Made by a program: the position numbers and the translations under genes | Notes under the pieces: model-generated | The model's input: the letters and a program-made list of their open reading frames with translations, nothing else | The model's database searches: none | What the model was told of the DNA's origin: nothing | DNA from: Rhodocollybia butyracea | Lineage: Eukaryota; Basidiomycota; Agaricomycetes; Agaricales; Omphalotaceae | NCBI GenBank assembly: GCA_015501585.1 | Contig: JADNRY010000152.1 | Span: forward strand, 62,001 to 126,000 | Reading direction: 5' to 3' | Length of the DNA: 64,000 nucleotides | Part shown: positions 11,233 through 24,527 of the stretch, one piece after another | How the letters are laid out: every line of letters starts with the position of its first letter | Position numbering within the stretch: the first letter of the stretch is position 1

Positions 11233-13340
11233 TTGGGAAAACATTTGTGTTTCAGTGTCGAGGAAAAAGCTCTCATTTATACGTGACCGTTCCACGACGA
11301 GGAACATACCTGAACATAAGTTAGTATGTAGGTATGTACCCGCTGCTGTTATGTACGACAATCTCACATCTACAATTGTAGCAAGCAGTACATCATTTGA
11401 TCCTTACCCTGAGATATGGCTCCGTCACAACTGCTCTGCTGAATTTTTTGACCAAACATCTCCTGTCAAATTCATCTGCATATTCTCTTCTTGAGAATCC
11501 CATCCACTGAATGGGACTGCGCCGGTTAAGTACATGCTACATACATAGTGGCCCTACCTATAACAATAGTCAAGATTCTTCAAGATTTCGGTAATAAACC
11601 TAACTCTGACTGCCGAGCCGACTGTATCAATCTAATCTTGGTGGCCGTGCCTCCAGGTTTCGTGGTGAAAATCGCATCGCGGAACATGCTGCAGTTCGTG
11701 GAATCTGTCCTTTATAGGTTAAAATTGAGATATGAGCTATTTCAGATACATGTTCTGCTCATATCGGCTTGCGTCGTGTCTCCCTTTTGCCTGCCTTTTG
11801 ATCTTACCTTTTTGCTGCCCACTGTCGCACTAGTCTCGAGATTGGTGTGCTGGGCTCAAAGCAATGAACATGGGATTTGGCGCCAGCCAGAGGAGGACCG
11901 ACAAGTATACTATCTAAGATCTGGCGAGAGCTACAGCCCGTAGAGCGGGTACTACGCCTGCAGGCGGACTTGGTTTCATGGCCCGATGCTCTTGATATTA
12001 CGTGCGACTCTACGCAATCTTATGATTACTATGCTATTTACTATATTTATGTATTCAACATCTACAGCCTTAAACTTAGATTGAGCCGCACAGACCAGTC
12101 CATAGTAACTCTCCACGCAAGTTAAGTAGTGCATCAGTAGCCTTACTTACGTTGTATCGAAACGTCTTATTGTTCACGGGAACTACGCGGCCAAGTGCGG
12201 GGGAGAATGAGAAAGGGTTTGTCGATTGGGATGGCGATTTCCGTCCTAGAAAATATAAGTCCGGGTCGCAGAAGAGCTCACCAAATCGGTAGAACCTGGG
12301 AGTTGGCGCGTTGGCGCCGAGTCATACGTTAACTAAAGAAAAGAACAAACGCCCCAATATGCCCACGGCACATATAGGTGTTAACGCAATTAAACCGACG
12401 GTGCTATACGGTATGTGTGACGTGGAACCTGGATGTGTCCAAACGGGACCGTGCTGGTTAGCCTACCTACCTACCTACATTGGAAGTCAAGTGCGATTTG
12501 TCTTTGACAGTCATCCTAGACGGTTGCAGTAATCTCATATGTATTTATCCGGCTCCACTTTACAGCACTACCCCTCCGGCAGCTACGCGGGGTGTGCGGG
12601 GAAACATACCCTCAGGGAAGGAGATAAAAGTCAGCAGTAGCGAGCTCGACCCACAAATAATTCTGAATTTGTAGCTTATCCCGATATGGCAGTGAGCTGG
12701 CATCACTGATCGTCGCTCTACTACCGCGACGCGCCCAGCCGAGAGCGACTGCCCTTGTCGATGATTACATAGAGTGTATACCGCATAGTTTTCTGGCGGT
12801 GAGCCTCTCTGTAAATCGCAGAATCTCTAAAGAAGTCAGAGCTCAAAAAATCATGTTATCGCTCTCAACTTGAGTGATGTTGAACGAGCAGATTTAGGAT
12901 GGTTTATCGACCTACCGAGACGCGTCTGCTCGTACTCAGGCTTGGGGTAAAAGTATGGCAAGAGCGACCAAATGTTGGATGGGTTCAAGATCTACACCGC
13001 TCGTTGGCTGACGATATAACGTGAAGCCATTGAAACCTTCAGCCTATAGTAAGTACTCAACAGCTTCCAGTCGACGGTACTGTGGGACTGGTGACGTGAC
13101 TGTACTCCGATAAGTAAGTACAGTACCACAATACGCCGCAACCGAGCCAGTTCCACAAGGTGGCAGATCTACACTGTAGTCATATAACAATACAGTATAC
13201 TTATTGCTATGAAACAAATAAAGTAGTATGTATGTATGTACCCTCGTACCATCGTACCATCGTCTCGTGAAAAAACAAGGATTTGAAGTAATGTCCCGAA
13301 TAATAAATCAATACACATCAGTCGTTAATGATCAAAAAAA
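11233..13340. other. No gene recognised
   Basis: About 2.1 kb with only short, family-less ORFs. It contains a (CTAC)4 microsatellite near 12,463 and a (TATG)-type run near 13,230. The right end probably holds the 3' UTR of the NIPA-like gene. Confidence 0.4.
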
Positions 13341-16086
13341 TTAAAATCTACTACTGCCCCCATTAGAAGGAGTAACCAGCCGTATCCCACCATGGTTCAG
13401 ATCCTCGCTATCTTCACCACTGGCATCGTCTCCCTCTCTCTGCCATAAACTGACGCTCTCTTCCCGATCCACTTCCTTATCACCTTTCGGGTATTTCTTG
13501 GTCCCTCGACCTCGCTGCCACGAATCATTAGCCGCATCACCATCCCAGCTTCGCGCCGAATCCGTCACACTAGGGAACGATAACAACGTCCCAGTACCTG
13601 GACTACCGCCGAAAAGCTCCCGGGAGTCTTTCCGCCCAGGCTTTGACCGCGAGGGATTCTGCGTAGGTGGAGCACTATAGGGTATAGACTCTGCGCCAGG
13701 AGATCGTGGAGGTAGTGGAGGGATGGAGAGAATCTGCGATGTTGGCTCTGTTGGGCTTTCGGATAACAGATCTCGTGAAGTCGAGCCCTCTACACGGGCA
13801 CCAGGAGCGGTAATTGATAACGGTGGGGGATACGAATCCGCATGGCTGATACTGGGTAATCCCGAGATGCCAGCACTCGGTGGCCCAGGTGAGGTTGCAG
13901 TCGCTCTATGACCATGGATTGCCAATGGGTCGCCTCTCGTCCCTCCTACCGTCTTGCCAGTAGGGTGATACTGGTGAACCACATCCTGTGTACCGAATTT
14001 GATTGTGGTTCTCTTAGCCATGGCTTGTGAATCTCTACCCGCGCTACCGACAGAAGAGATGTCGTCTCGGAAGGTAGCCCCTGCAATCGAGGGTGAGCCA
14101 GGCGGGACTGGAGCATCGTAAAGCTGGTGTCGCTGTAAACCACCGAGAAACTCCGTATTTGTGCTCGTGCTGTTTCGTGGGGAGAGCCAACTTTGGGTAG
14201 GAGGATCATAAGGGGCCATTGCACCGGGTGGTCTCGCTTTGTGTGATCCAGGTCTACTTTCCCCGCGGCTCTGGCTCATCCTTCTCGCACTCCTTGCTCG
14301 TATTATGCTACCAACCGTTCCAAAAGATCCTCTCAGGGCATCCATACCGGGATCTTCCACAGCCAACATGTCTTTTTCGTCGATACCGGCAGTATTTTGA
14401 CGAGAAGCCTGGAGGAGTATAGTTGACCGGCGATCGAGCTTCGTCAAGTTTTCGGGATCGACTTTGGACATCTGTAGGATGGTGATTCCAAAGCAAATGA
14501 CGACGAAGCCCATTACTAGGGTAATAATGGAAGAGGCGGACGCCTTGAGACCTTGGAAGAGCACCTAGGTATCAGGTAAGAATCGGGCAGCAAACATCCA
14601 AGATAGAACCTTACAATTGTCGTTAATATTGAGAAAAACGTAACTTCATTCAAACGATCAGTAAAATACGGCGTGAGCGAGAACACCAAAAACCCACATA
14701 TAACGTAGTATGTTGGCGTGACTGAAACGAAAGAATATCAAGACCATGTTCAAAAAGAGCTAATGAACGTTACCCACCCATAGCGGTATTGAAAAGCGCG
14801 AGCGCTACATTCAGGTAATACACCTCCGTTACTGCAAAGAAAGCCTGTTAAAGCAATTAGAAGACAGGTACGATGGGATGGCGTACTCAAAGTGATGACC
14901 ACGAAGCCCATGAGAAAATAAATGAACCAGAATTTGAACTACAGATATCATCAGTGATGAACGAGGCGACACCGCATTCTGGACACATACCTGATTATCA
15001 CCTTCTGCGGTCGTGACAATAGCGGATCCCAAACCAGTTGTCACGCTGACGCTTATCCCTCCAATCATGGAACAGACAAAGATATACCACAACATGCTCT
15101 TTTTGCCATATTTCGGGGCAAAATAGAATATGATAACGAGGGAGATCGCAATGAGCACAGAGGCGTATGCCAGAAAGCCGGGAGCGATAAATAGTTTCTC
15201 GAACTCCTTGATCTGGCCGACCGAGTTTTCCGAGGGGCCTGCGGGAGTGAATTGGTGGAATGCAAGCCGGGATACCTCGGACGGAACGCACCATTCAACG
15301 CAATAATGACCGAGCCAACCTAAATAATCGGGAAGGTTAGTTTACGGCTCAAATGAGCAGTAAGGCGGCGTACAATACACAGCCCACATCCCAGCCAGCC
15401 GAAAAACGTGAGCTTCTCTTGCAGAAATATCGAGGAAAGAATAGCGCAAATGACAACTGATAGGGCTCCCAACGGAGTCTATATTGCATGTGAATAATGA
15501 CGTTAATCAGTCAATGGGAATATCCTGGGCAGGAACGGTTACATACAACGACAATAGCCTCCACAAAAGCATAGGCTAAACAAGAGTGTATTGTTGTTAA
15601 AAAAGGGTCTAATAAACATGAACCGTGCACATACCAGCAAAATTACACAGTTCTCCCAAGATCATCACTGTTCATAGTGCATTAGAGTGTGTATAGCAGT
15701 ATTTTAGAGTCGTACTTGTCATTCCTAACCACCATAATGGCTATGAACACAATGATTAGAAAGATCTTGGCGTCTCGGCTGACAGTACTCACCGACTTGA
15801 GATATGCTACCCCCTCTCCGGCAGTCTTGCCAGCCTGTGCCCTTAATAATCCCTTCTTCTTGAAAACAAAACTTGTTCCAATAAGAAAGCCACTGGCTAT
15901 CGCGAGGATGATCCCAACAACCTATGTAATTTCCCAATTAACAACCAAAGTTGATCTTTCGTAAACTCCAAAGATATCAAGCACCTTGAGATTTGAAGGA
16001 GCAGAAAGGGTTCCTGAGGCTGCAGAACTGGAGGCAGCGGCGAGTGAGGAGGTCGTAGACGCCGTTGAGGACGTCGCTGACGACAT
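13341..16086 (-). CDS. NIPA-like magnesium transporter (DUF803/Mg_trans_NIPA), 693 aa
   Basis: Thirteen exons (16086-15985, 15921-15793, 15740-15716, 15667-15635, 15575-15547, 15478-15374, 15319-15292, 15238-14991, 14938-14887, 14831-14778, 14721-14698, 14643-14615, 14564-13341) add up to exactly 694 codons. The membrane core carries family landmarks: VVGIILAIASGFLIGTSF, SFVFKKKGL, PLWWLGM, GELCNF, YAFVEAIVV, FLQEKLTFFGWLGC, GSVIIALNGP, FYFAPKYGKKSM, TEVYYLNVALALFNTA, TPTYYVIFTFF and LFQGLKASA. NIPA proteins move Mg2+ and other divalent cations across plasma or endosomal membranes. The last exon adds a disordered tail of about 350 residues rich in Ser, Pro and Gly, which is long for the family. 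The Ser-rich N-terminus of about 34 residues precedes the first helix. Fragments of this gene lie at 1.9-4.1 kb. Confidence 0.88.
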
Positions 16087-17016
16087 TAGTTTGAGTTATT
16101 GGATGATGGTGGTAATTTACAAAAGCAAGGGCGTTTGCCGGCCGGGAAGAAGTATCCACTATGAGCGCCAATTTCTCAATCCCTTGCTGCTTATTAGCCG
16201 TGTGTGCTTCCGTCGACCACACCGCCTACAGCCCAACGGCTGCTAACGGTCATATTCATGGACTCAGAAAGCCGAATTAAGCTGTGTGTTCCTTGTAGGC
16301 TCTTACTAGCTCACTAAACAAACACTGCATCTGAAACTTGAAACCCTAATAAGTAAAGTGAGCCCACGTCGATGCATTCATCATTCATTCTACAAGTACT
16401 CACTCTACACCGCTTTGCCGATCAAAGTCGTCTCTGGTGGATCGTAGTATAGGAATGTTGAATATTCTATATATTCAATATCAAGCCAACGACAAGAACA
16501 TTCTGCATCCATCGATCGATAGGCCTTTATCCCAACTGTTTCCATTAACGACCAACTACAACTATCAACGACTGCGGATTGTTGTACATTGCTGTATACT
16601 CATTGGCCAGATTATGCCTTCGCTTAATGGGGATATAGCCTCAAAGCGAAGATACCTCTAGTAGACATGGACAGAGACGAATGAGGTCAATTAAATGAGC
16701 AACGCATTGAAAGTATAATACTTGAGGTGTGGGCGTGCGATATAACTCACAGTAACAACTCGTGGTTTTGGCGACCGCTATTTTCTCGTCTACGAGACAA
16801 TTCAATCGAGTTTTTCATACGGACAGTATCTTTCTCGCCTTAGCCTGCTTGGCATGTCCTCGTTCTCTATCCAACGTTTAGTTGGCATGGGCTTGGTCAA
16901 AACAATCTAGAGCGTCTGTAAACTAGGCTTGAAGCTACAAAGCTAACTGGTATTCATTACGATAATGTCTATATGTCTAATTAGAGGAGCGAGCCGCAAC
17001 TGCTCCTTTGAACCAT
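16087..17016. other. Intergenic, tail-to-head between two minus-strand genes
   Basis: No gene seen. It should hold the promoter of the NIPA-like gene and the 3' UTR of the P450 gene. Confidence 0.4.
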
Positions 17017-18925
17017 TTACCTAGGAGAAATCTTAATCTGCACTTCTACCGGTTTATTCATGAAGCCCTCGATTGCCTCCAAATCCTTCTCTGGATCGCA
17101 TAGCTCGATTTTGTATCGCAAGAGGATAGTCGCAATCATGAGCTGTAATTGCATCATAGCGAGACTGCAGCGATAGAGGGACAGAGCGATAATGATCAGG
17201 CTTACTATCGTATACAGTTCGCAAAGGAAATCAAGGACTCACTTCTTGCCAATACACATGCGAGGCCCAACTCCGAAAGTGAGAAGGTACTTCGGATCGC
17301 CTTTCTTCACTTCGACTTCCGAGTCTTGCAGCCAACGTTCCACTCTGAATTGGTGAGCGTCTTCTCCCCAGATATCGATGTCTCTCTGGATGGTATACGC
17401 AGGGACGCTCAGCTCGGTGCCCCCGGGAATTCTCTGGCCGATTAGCATAAGTGGCTCCACAGACGGTGGTACGACTCGAGGTAATCCGAACGCGTTGGTC
17501 GCGAACATGCGGAGCGCCTCTTGGATCGTAGCAGAAAGGTAGGGCAACGATTTGACCTAACGAAAAATTTGAACATTCAGAGACGCTCGATTTCAAAATC
17601 TTGCTTATTTCACTGACCTGATCGTGCTTTGGGACATCGACCAAATCCAAATCCTGAGACAAGGTACCGATATTCTCGTCAAGCTCGGACACAAGGCGTT
17701 CATGAACGGGTTTGTTGGCAAGTATGTACCATAGGATTGCAGCTGCAGAATCCGCGGTAGTGTCGCTGCCGGCGGACCTTCGAAATAATGAACGAGGCGT
17801 TCGGAAAACGCTACATCGTCACTCACAATAACAACATGGCTTCGGTGACCACGATTTTCTCGTCGACAGGTTCCTTCAAAGCTTCGTCGCCAACGAGTTG
17901 ATCGGATTTTTTGAGCTCGTTGACGAGCCGATTCAACAGATCATCGCGAGAAATTTTGGAAGGAGTTAGCCTTCTACGTACACATTCCGTGGCGATATCT
18001 TCCAGCATCTAGAAAGAAATGATTTAGTAACAAGATCGTTATTACGAGTATCGAAACTCACATCACTGCTGCTTAGACCCTTTCTAATGAGAGCGTCGGG
18101 CCAAAAATTCGTCAAGAGCCTTCGAACAAACATCCCAATCGGGCTAAACCCAACGAGATAAGGAAACAAACCAAGAAACGCGGCCGCTCGACCTCGAACA
18201 CCAACCATAGCCGCGACGCCCATGTCGTCAACCTTTTTACTCGACGAGCCCGTTGGCAACACGTCTGTTCCTCTATCGAGCATTCCGAGGGACTGACCGA
18301 ATGCTAGGTCGGAAATCACGTCGAATGTGAAGCAGTTGAACCAGGCGTGGATGTTGAGTTGTGACCCGGATGCTCGCCCAAGAGTCTCTGCACCCAAGCC
18401 AAGGCCGTTCGAGATGGAATGATGTTTCGCCGAACCGTTCGTCGTAATGGATGGTTTGCATAATTTATCGAGGTTACGCACGAGCTTCGACAAATGAACC
18501 GCAATCCATTCCTCCATTTCCTTCACGCTTTTGTAGCTGAGAGGATGAGCCAAGGCTCTTCGTCTCTTGGAATGCAACTCGCGATCCTGGGTGTTGAACA
18601 GGTTGGGCGTCGCTCCCATTACGAAAGCCTTGTAGAAGTCGGATTTGGGAAGAGCGTGATCGCCTTGGGCATAGACAACGGAAATGGCGTCGGGATGAGC
18701 GCAGGAAATATGGTTGGGTGCAATCAACACTAGAGGACCGTACTTGCGGTGCAAGGAGTCGACATAGAGGTGACGTTTTCCTCCGCGAGAATGGAGAGCT
18801 AGCGGGAGAGAAGTGTAGCGAGAGAGAAAAGGACCTGGGATATGCTTATACTGGCGAGCGTCGAAAAGCCATTTGGCCACTACGAGAAGAGCGACGGAAA
18901 CTGGGAGGAATAGAAAGGCGGGCAT
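17017..18925 (-). CDS. Cytochrome P450 monooxygenase (555 aa)
   Basis: Five exons (18925-18062, 18008-17827, 17777-17618, 17556-17243, 17164-17017) give 556 codons including the stop. Residues 1-20 form an N-terminal membrane anchor, followed by the proline-rich hinge HIPGPFLSRY. The I-helix oxygen-binding motif is AGSDTT, the K-helix ExxR is EALR, the PERF-type segment is FRVERW and the heme loop is FGVGPRMCIGKN, where Cys is the axial ligand and the last Asn is completed across intron 4. All canonical residues are present, so the enzyme should be active. It is predicted to be an ER-membrane monooxygenase that takes electrons from a P450 reductase. The substrate cannot be told from sequence. 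It resembles fungal microsomal P450s of secondary or detoxification metabolism. No neighbouring biosynthetic cluster genes are visible. Confidence 0.92.
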
Positions 18926-19852
18926 GTCAGCGTCATTAACATAGGAGTCTATTCGATTTTTATAAGTGGTCCCTCGGAAGGATCTTATCGTTTGGTCCCT
19001 ATATTTGTTTGCAGTGCGTCACAACTCGCGATCACACTTCCGGTTATGGCGTGTATTCTTTCGCAGAAGAAAAATTGCCATCTGCTTGGAGAGTATGCTC
19101 AGGAACGTTGCTAGAAATAATTTTGAAACTGCGTTTGTAAGCGGTATTACTATCATCGATATATCAGGCCCATTGAATCATTCACATAGATGCGACATAC
19201 GATGGGATACGTTAACCTGCGAGGAATTTTCAGTGGCGCTGAATTGAAGGTCACACTAGAGATGAATGAACCCAGTTGGCCTGCCAAGCAGAGTTTGAAC
19301 GGCTTGTGGTCCAGAATACATTGTAGAAACTGAAGTTGTTGAAGAAGTGACGAAGTGACAGTAATTATGGAAGGAGGCCACGTATTATTGGAATATTCTC
19401 CTGGCCAAGGACGTTTCGATTCTCGAAGGAAGGAAAGTACCGGCCGGGTGGTCGAACAGCCGAGGTCCGTGCGATGCACTACGAATAATACATGGCACCA
19501 AGGCGGAACATGTAAACTGAATGGCAAGCAGCTTCATTAGAGCGCGCAAAGTGGAGAAAAAGAAAGTTGAATCGGCACCTAGCGTAAACTATCTTGATTC
19601 AGCTCTTTCCTTGACTACTCTCCTTTCCTGGAGAGGGCGAGCGCCAGGTAATGAAATGATCATGACTAGTTTAGCTAGTAGACTTTGAAGAGATTTTTTC
19701 TGGCCAGCGAAGTCTCTGCATAAAATTTATATAAAAGCCAATGAAGGAGCGGATGAGAGTGCGGATCAGTGGCAGAATTCATGACATCATCGTTTACTTA
19801 CGTGTAATCGATTTCTGCTCTTCCCTGCTCTTCCTCAGTTACTCTCATCGCA
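18926..19852. other. Divergent intergenic region between P450 and glyoxalase I genes
   Basis: No convincing ORF. The two flanking genes are transcribed away from each other, so both promoters should lie here. A TATAAAA-like run (TTTATATAAAAG, about 19,727-19,738) lies roughly 115-125 bases upstream of the glyoxalase ATG. Confidence 0.45.
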
Positions 19853-20754
19853 ATGCCTCGAACAGCAGAAACTGCCAGTTTTCAGGTTACTAAACAGATG
19901 CAAAAGCTTCCTTGCACTTGCTAATATATCCAAAATTTGCAGTTTAACCACACGATGATTCGTGTTAAAGACCCAAAGGTCTCTTTGAAATTCTATACCG
20001 AAGTTCGTATGATTATTCTCAATGTTTTCAGGTCGAGTAACCAGATATTCTCGCAGGTAATTGGAATGGACCTCCTATCTGGTCAGCAGCATCGTTTTCC
20101 CTGTATGCAAAGCTCACCATCGCGTCAGAGAAGGACATGGGAGATTTTACGCTTTACTTCCTTGCCTTTGACCACGGACAGAATTATAAAAGTATGTCTG
20201 CAGAAGATAAGGATATTGCAAGGTTTGCAAGAGAAGGTAAGCTGCGTATTCTGTGTAGAGTCTACTACTTGGGTCGTCCGTCTATCAATATACTGATGTC
20301 ACTCTCTCTCACTAATCTTCCTTCCTTCCTCACGCATTCCAAAAATACTTTGCGTCGGTCTGCCTTACGATCCGTCTGGATTCCCGTAATGATCACGGGT
20401 CGTCTCTACTACTCATGCAATGGTTTCTCTGCTTCAACAGGTGTCCTCGAACTAACGCACAACCATGGCACCGAATCTGACGCTTCCTTCACTGGCTACT
20501 CCTCTGGTAACAGCGAGCCTGGAAAGGGATTTGGCCACATTGCCATCACTGTTGATAATCTTGAGGTGGCCTGTGCACGATTCGAGAAGCTTGGTGTTCC
20601 ATTCAAGAAGAGGCCTCAGGATGGGAAGATGCGGAATATCGCTTTTATCTTGGATCCCGATGGGTGAGCTTTACATTGGTGCTCCTTGGGAAGAGTTTAT
20701 TGAATGGCTTGTAGTTATTGGGTCGAAGTCGTCAAGCAGGCAATGAAACTCTGA
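19853..20754 (+). CDS. Glyoxalase I (lactoylglutathione lyase), intact copy, 162 aa
   Basis: Six exons (19853-19885, 19943-20002, 20057-20081, 20129-20236, 20441-20663, 20715-20754) give 163 codons with the stop. Glyoxalase I converts the hemithioacetal of methylglyoxal and glutathione into S-lactoylglutathione in the cytosol. The family landmarks are [63 protein letters not shown] and YWVEVV. The four expected metal ligands are present: His in NHTM (as in bacterial-type enzymes), Glu in LELTHNHG, His in GFGHIAI and Glu in YWVEVV. It is a single-domain enzyme of usual length. Exon 1 ([11 protein letters not shown]) exists only in this copy; the two downstream copies lack it. Intron 1 starts GTTACT, an unusual but acceptable donor. 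Confidence 0.9.
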
Positions 20755-21342
20755 ATGAATATGAAAGAGAATAGTATGTATGAATATGTACCAAATTGAG
20801 TGTATGACCAGAAGAAGTCGTCTACCTGTTTGCTTCATTTGGTCAAGATTTACCATTGTACCACAGCTGAGATGGTATGTACGGTACTCATTCTTGAATT
20901 CTGTGAGCTTATTAGCATACTCGACTTACAATGGCTACTGAGATGATGCCGTGACTTCAACCATCTCACGCCGTTGAACCGGTCCTCGAGCACTGTTGAC
21001 GTTGGGGTTCCTGAACGTGTTTAGGAGTCAGATCTCCCGCACCCAATTGTGAAATGACTACCAAATGATCATTGATAAAAACTCGATCTACCTACCTTTT
21101 GAATGCAATCTCCGAACGTGATTGTATGCACTTTGAGGTGCAGGTGCTTGACTTGATGAATAAATTAAAAAATTTAACCAGTGTCTGGTGCAGTATTGAT
21201 TGTCTATGGAATCTCATTCATCGCTCCCAGTCTCATCTTCAAGTGACAATGGAGGATCCCACCCGCATATGTATGATATTTCGCTTATAAGAGTTGGCCT
21301 TCTCTGTTCAAACAACACAGATCTCCTACTCATTAAGTTTTC

Positions 21343-22728
21343 ATGTCTCCAGAAGAAATCGCACAGATTGTCGAAGCAGGGATAATCTTCCAGAAGGATG
21401 TATTGCACAATATAATGAACTGCGTTCTATTTGGTATGCCAATTTTCGATCACCGTAACACCGAACTATGTTATGTATATTTAGGGCTCTACCTTTTGAC
21501 CGTCTTAATCGCAATACGAGTATTCATGTGCGTTCAGTTCTCATTTTCTTTATTGGCATCAAGAGCGAGTCGACCCATTCACCCCCTGTGGACTTCAATG
21601 CATATAGATCCAAGATTAAATTGAGACACTCCCAGACAGCGCTATTCACTATTGCAGCCCTTAGTACTACCACTGCTCATCTAGTAGCCGAGAATGCGGA
21701 AGAGCTTTTGTTGATCAAGTACGGGATTATACGGCGCTTACCAGGTGGACTCGATGCGCAAACTGCGAGTGCTGATAAAACCGTCTTCTGGTGGAGGATA
21801 GTGGATGTTTGGGCAAGTACAATCTGCGTATGTGTGTCCTTTCAGAGTTTCAAATATTTCGTCTCACCCCCTTTGAGCTTCTTTTTGGCGACTCCATAGT
21901 CGCATGGCGGGCATGGGTAATCTGGGATCGTGATAAACACACCCCCAGGGTGTTGGCAGCCTTAATGGTTGCGAACGTAGGTGAGGAAACTCAAGTCTAC
22001 TACCCGGACCTAGTATATTTGAATACTCAACGCCGTTTCAAAGGAACTAATATTGCAGGATGCGCTCTCAACAGTAGTATGCGCACCGATGAAACAGGCC
22101 CCGCGAGTACTCTAGCATGGGTGTCTAATGCCCTGTCTTTGGTAGTTAATGCGTTGTCGACTGGTTTGATCGGAATCAGTGCATGGTATGATCCCAAAGT
22201 CACCACCTATTCCCATAGCTGAATTCTAACAATATAGGCAACATTATCAATTGCTGAAATCGGCTACACGAGGGGGTCGGACTCATGTCCAAAAAATGCT
22301 GTTGCTACTTACAGAATCTGGCGCTATATTTTGCGTGATTCAAGTGCGTTTAGAACTCGGTGTTCAAATTACTGCTTCCTGGGAACTGACTGCGACTTTA
22401 CATCTACTGAATAGCTGCTATATGTGATTCTACAAGTCCAGGACGTCAACGCACCTAGTCCAAGATCACTGGTTACTTACTTCTTCAATGTTATAGCAGC
22501 GATTCTTACGATTTTTTCGGTGCGTAAAAGTATAGGTACTTTGATTCAAAGAATCGTAGGTTTTGCTGACCATTTTACCAGGCGCTGTACCCTGTTTGTG
22601 TTTTTGTGATACTCCGAACAGGATACTCGACAGTGGAAAACTTTTCCCTGCACGACATCACCGTGACTCCTGTGTATTCCGATGTGGCTCATCTAGATAT
22701 CATTCCCGTCGTCCAGGATATGTATTAA
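21343..22728 (+). CDS. 7TM-like fungal integral membrane protein, copy 1
   Basis: The start is MSPEEIAQIVEAG. Predicted short introns remove GTATGC..TTTAG after NCVLFG, then GTATTC..CAAG, GTATGT..TGAG, GTGAGG..AAAG, GTATGA..ATAG and three more, ending VVQDMY at 22,728. The spliced protein of about 350 residues shows hydrophobic segments around LYLLTVLIAI, ALFTIAALSTTTAHLV, LLFGDSIVAWRAWVIW, VLAALMVANVG, LAWVSNALSLVVNALSTGLIGI, MLLLLTESGAIFCVIQLLYVIL and LVTYFFNVIAAIL. WRAWVIW, STGLIGISAW and LLLLTESGAI are hallmarks of a large Agaricomycete family of roughly seven-helix proteins with no assigned function. The tail of about 45 residues is probably cytosolic. Copy 2 is almost identical. Confidence 0.8.
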
Positions 22729-23141
22729 CAATATGTCGTTAAACACTCGCGGCACTCCGAAGTCTACCAAACGAAATGCTTGTAAAATGCTAGAGACCAC
22801 CGAAAGCCAATGTACTTCATGGACTAGCTAATACGATGTTGAAATCCAGAGTAACCGTCCACGCCGACTCGGATGACCTTGATTCGACACAGTCTAACGC
22901 TTTTTGCAGTGTTTTCATTTAGCGGAGACACGATCTACGGAAGATCCTATTATAACTATTATAACGTAGTACTTAGTTGTAGCCCGCATCAAGTACTTGA
23001 GATGTGCGGGAACTTGAGTCCTGGGGAGAGATCAACATTCAGTGATCTGTGGTTGGCTAGCCGAAAGCCAGTGGGGTATGGCGCGAAGTTTTTAGGTTAC
23101 TAACCAAATGCAAAAGCTTCCTTGCACTTGCTAACATGCAG

Positions 23142-23936
23142 TTTACCCACACGATGATTCGTGTTAAAGACCCGAAGGTCTCCTTGAAATTCTATACCGA
23201 AGTTCGTATGATTATTCTCAATGTCTTCAGGTCGAGTAACCGGAGATTCTACCAGGTAATTGGAATGGACCTCCTATCTGGTCAGTAGCACCGTTTGCCC
23301 TGTATGTAAAGCTCACAATCGCGTCAGAAAAGGACATGGGATATTTTACACTTTACTTCCTTGCCTTTGACCAAGGACAGAATTATAAAAGTATGTCTGC
23401 AGAAGAGAAGGATATTGCGAGATTTGCAAGAGAAGGCAAGCTGCGTTTTCTGGTCGTCCATCTATCGATATACTGATATCACTCTTTCTCACTCGATAAT
23501 CTTCCTTCCTCACGCCTTCCAAAAATACTTTGCGTCGGTCTGCCTAACGATCCGTCTGGATTCCCGTAATGATCACGGGTCTTCTCTACTAATACAATGG
23601 TTTCTCTGTGCTTCAACAGGTGTCCTCGAACTAATGCACAACCATGGCACTGAATCCGACGCTTCCTTCGCTGGCTACTCATCTGGTAACAGCGAGCCTG
23701 GAAAGGGATTTGGTCACATTGCCATCACCGTTGAAAATCTTGAGGTGGCCTGTGCGCGATTTGAGAAGCTTGGTGTTCCCTTCATGAAGAAGAGGCCACA
23801 AGATGGGAAGATACGGAATATCGCTTTTATCTTGGATCCCGATGGGTGAGCTTTACTTTGGTGCCCCTTGGGAAGAGTTTATCGAATGGCTTGTAGTTAT
23901 TGAGTCGAAGTCGTTAAGCAGGCAATGAAACTCTGA
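23142..23936 (+). pseudogene. Glyoxalase I copy 2: lacks exon 1 and has a premature stop
   Basis: Exons 2-6 can be followed with the same introns as copy 1 ([16 protein letters not shown].., [12 protein letters not shown].., [10 protein letters not shown]). Exon 1 with the start codon is missing because the duplication began in intron 1, so there is no glyoxalase promoter or ATG. In the last exon the Trp codon of YWVEVV is TGA (23,901-23,903), which removes the metal-binding Glu and the C-terminus. Extra small changes include FMKK for FKK. Not expected to encode an active enzyme, though the reading frame through exon 5 is well kept, so the duplication is probably recent. Confidence 0.85.
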
Positions 23937-24527
23937 ATGGATAGTATGAAAGAGAATAGTATGTATGAATATGTACCGAATTGAGTGTATGACCAGAAGA
24001 AGTCGTCTACCTGTTTGCTTCATTTGGTCAAGATTTACCATTGTACCACAGCTGAGATGGTATGTACGGTACTCATTCTTGAATTCTGTGAGCTTATTAG
24101 CATACTCGACTTACAATGGCTACTGAGATGATGCCGTGACTTCAACCATCTCACGCCGTTGAACCGGTCCTCGAGCACTGTTGACGTTGGGGTTCCTGAA
24201 CGTGTTTAGGAGTCAGATCTCCCGCACCCAATTGTGAAATGACTACCAAATGATCATTGATAAAAACTCGATCTACCTACCTTTTGAATGCAATCTCCGA
24301 ACGTGATTGTATGCACTTTGAGGTGCAGGTGCTTGACTTGATGAATAAATTAAAAAATTTAACCAGTGTCTGGTGCAGTATTGATTGTCTATGGAATCTT
24401 ATTCATCGCTCCCAGTCTCATCTTCAAGTGACAATGGAGGATCCCACCCGCATATGTATGATATTTCGCTTATAAGAGTTGGCCTCCTCTGTTCAAACAA
24501 CACAGATCTCCTACTCATTAAGTTTTC

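Noticed and set aside
11548..12125. Plus-strand ORFs of 131 and 82 codons
   Set aside because: No domain, no paralogue, no splice partners; length is within chance for this composition.
17149..17445. Plus-strand ORFs over the P450 gene
   Set aside because: Antisense to the heme-binding exon of a P450 whose five exons keep one frame.
21430..21450. A 4-codon deletion in the first 7TM copy relative to copy 2
   Set aside because: The 12 missing bases lie in a predicted GTATGC..TTTAG intron; splicing gives the same protein in both copies.
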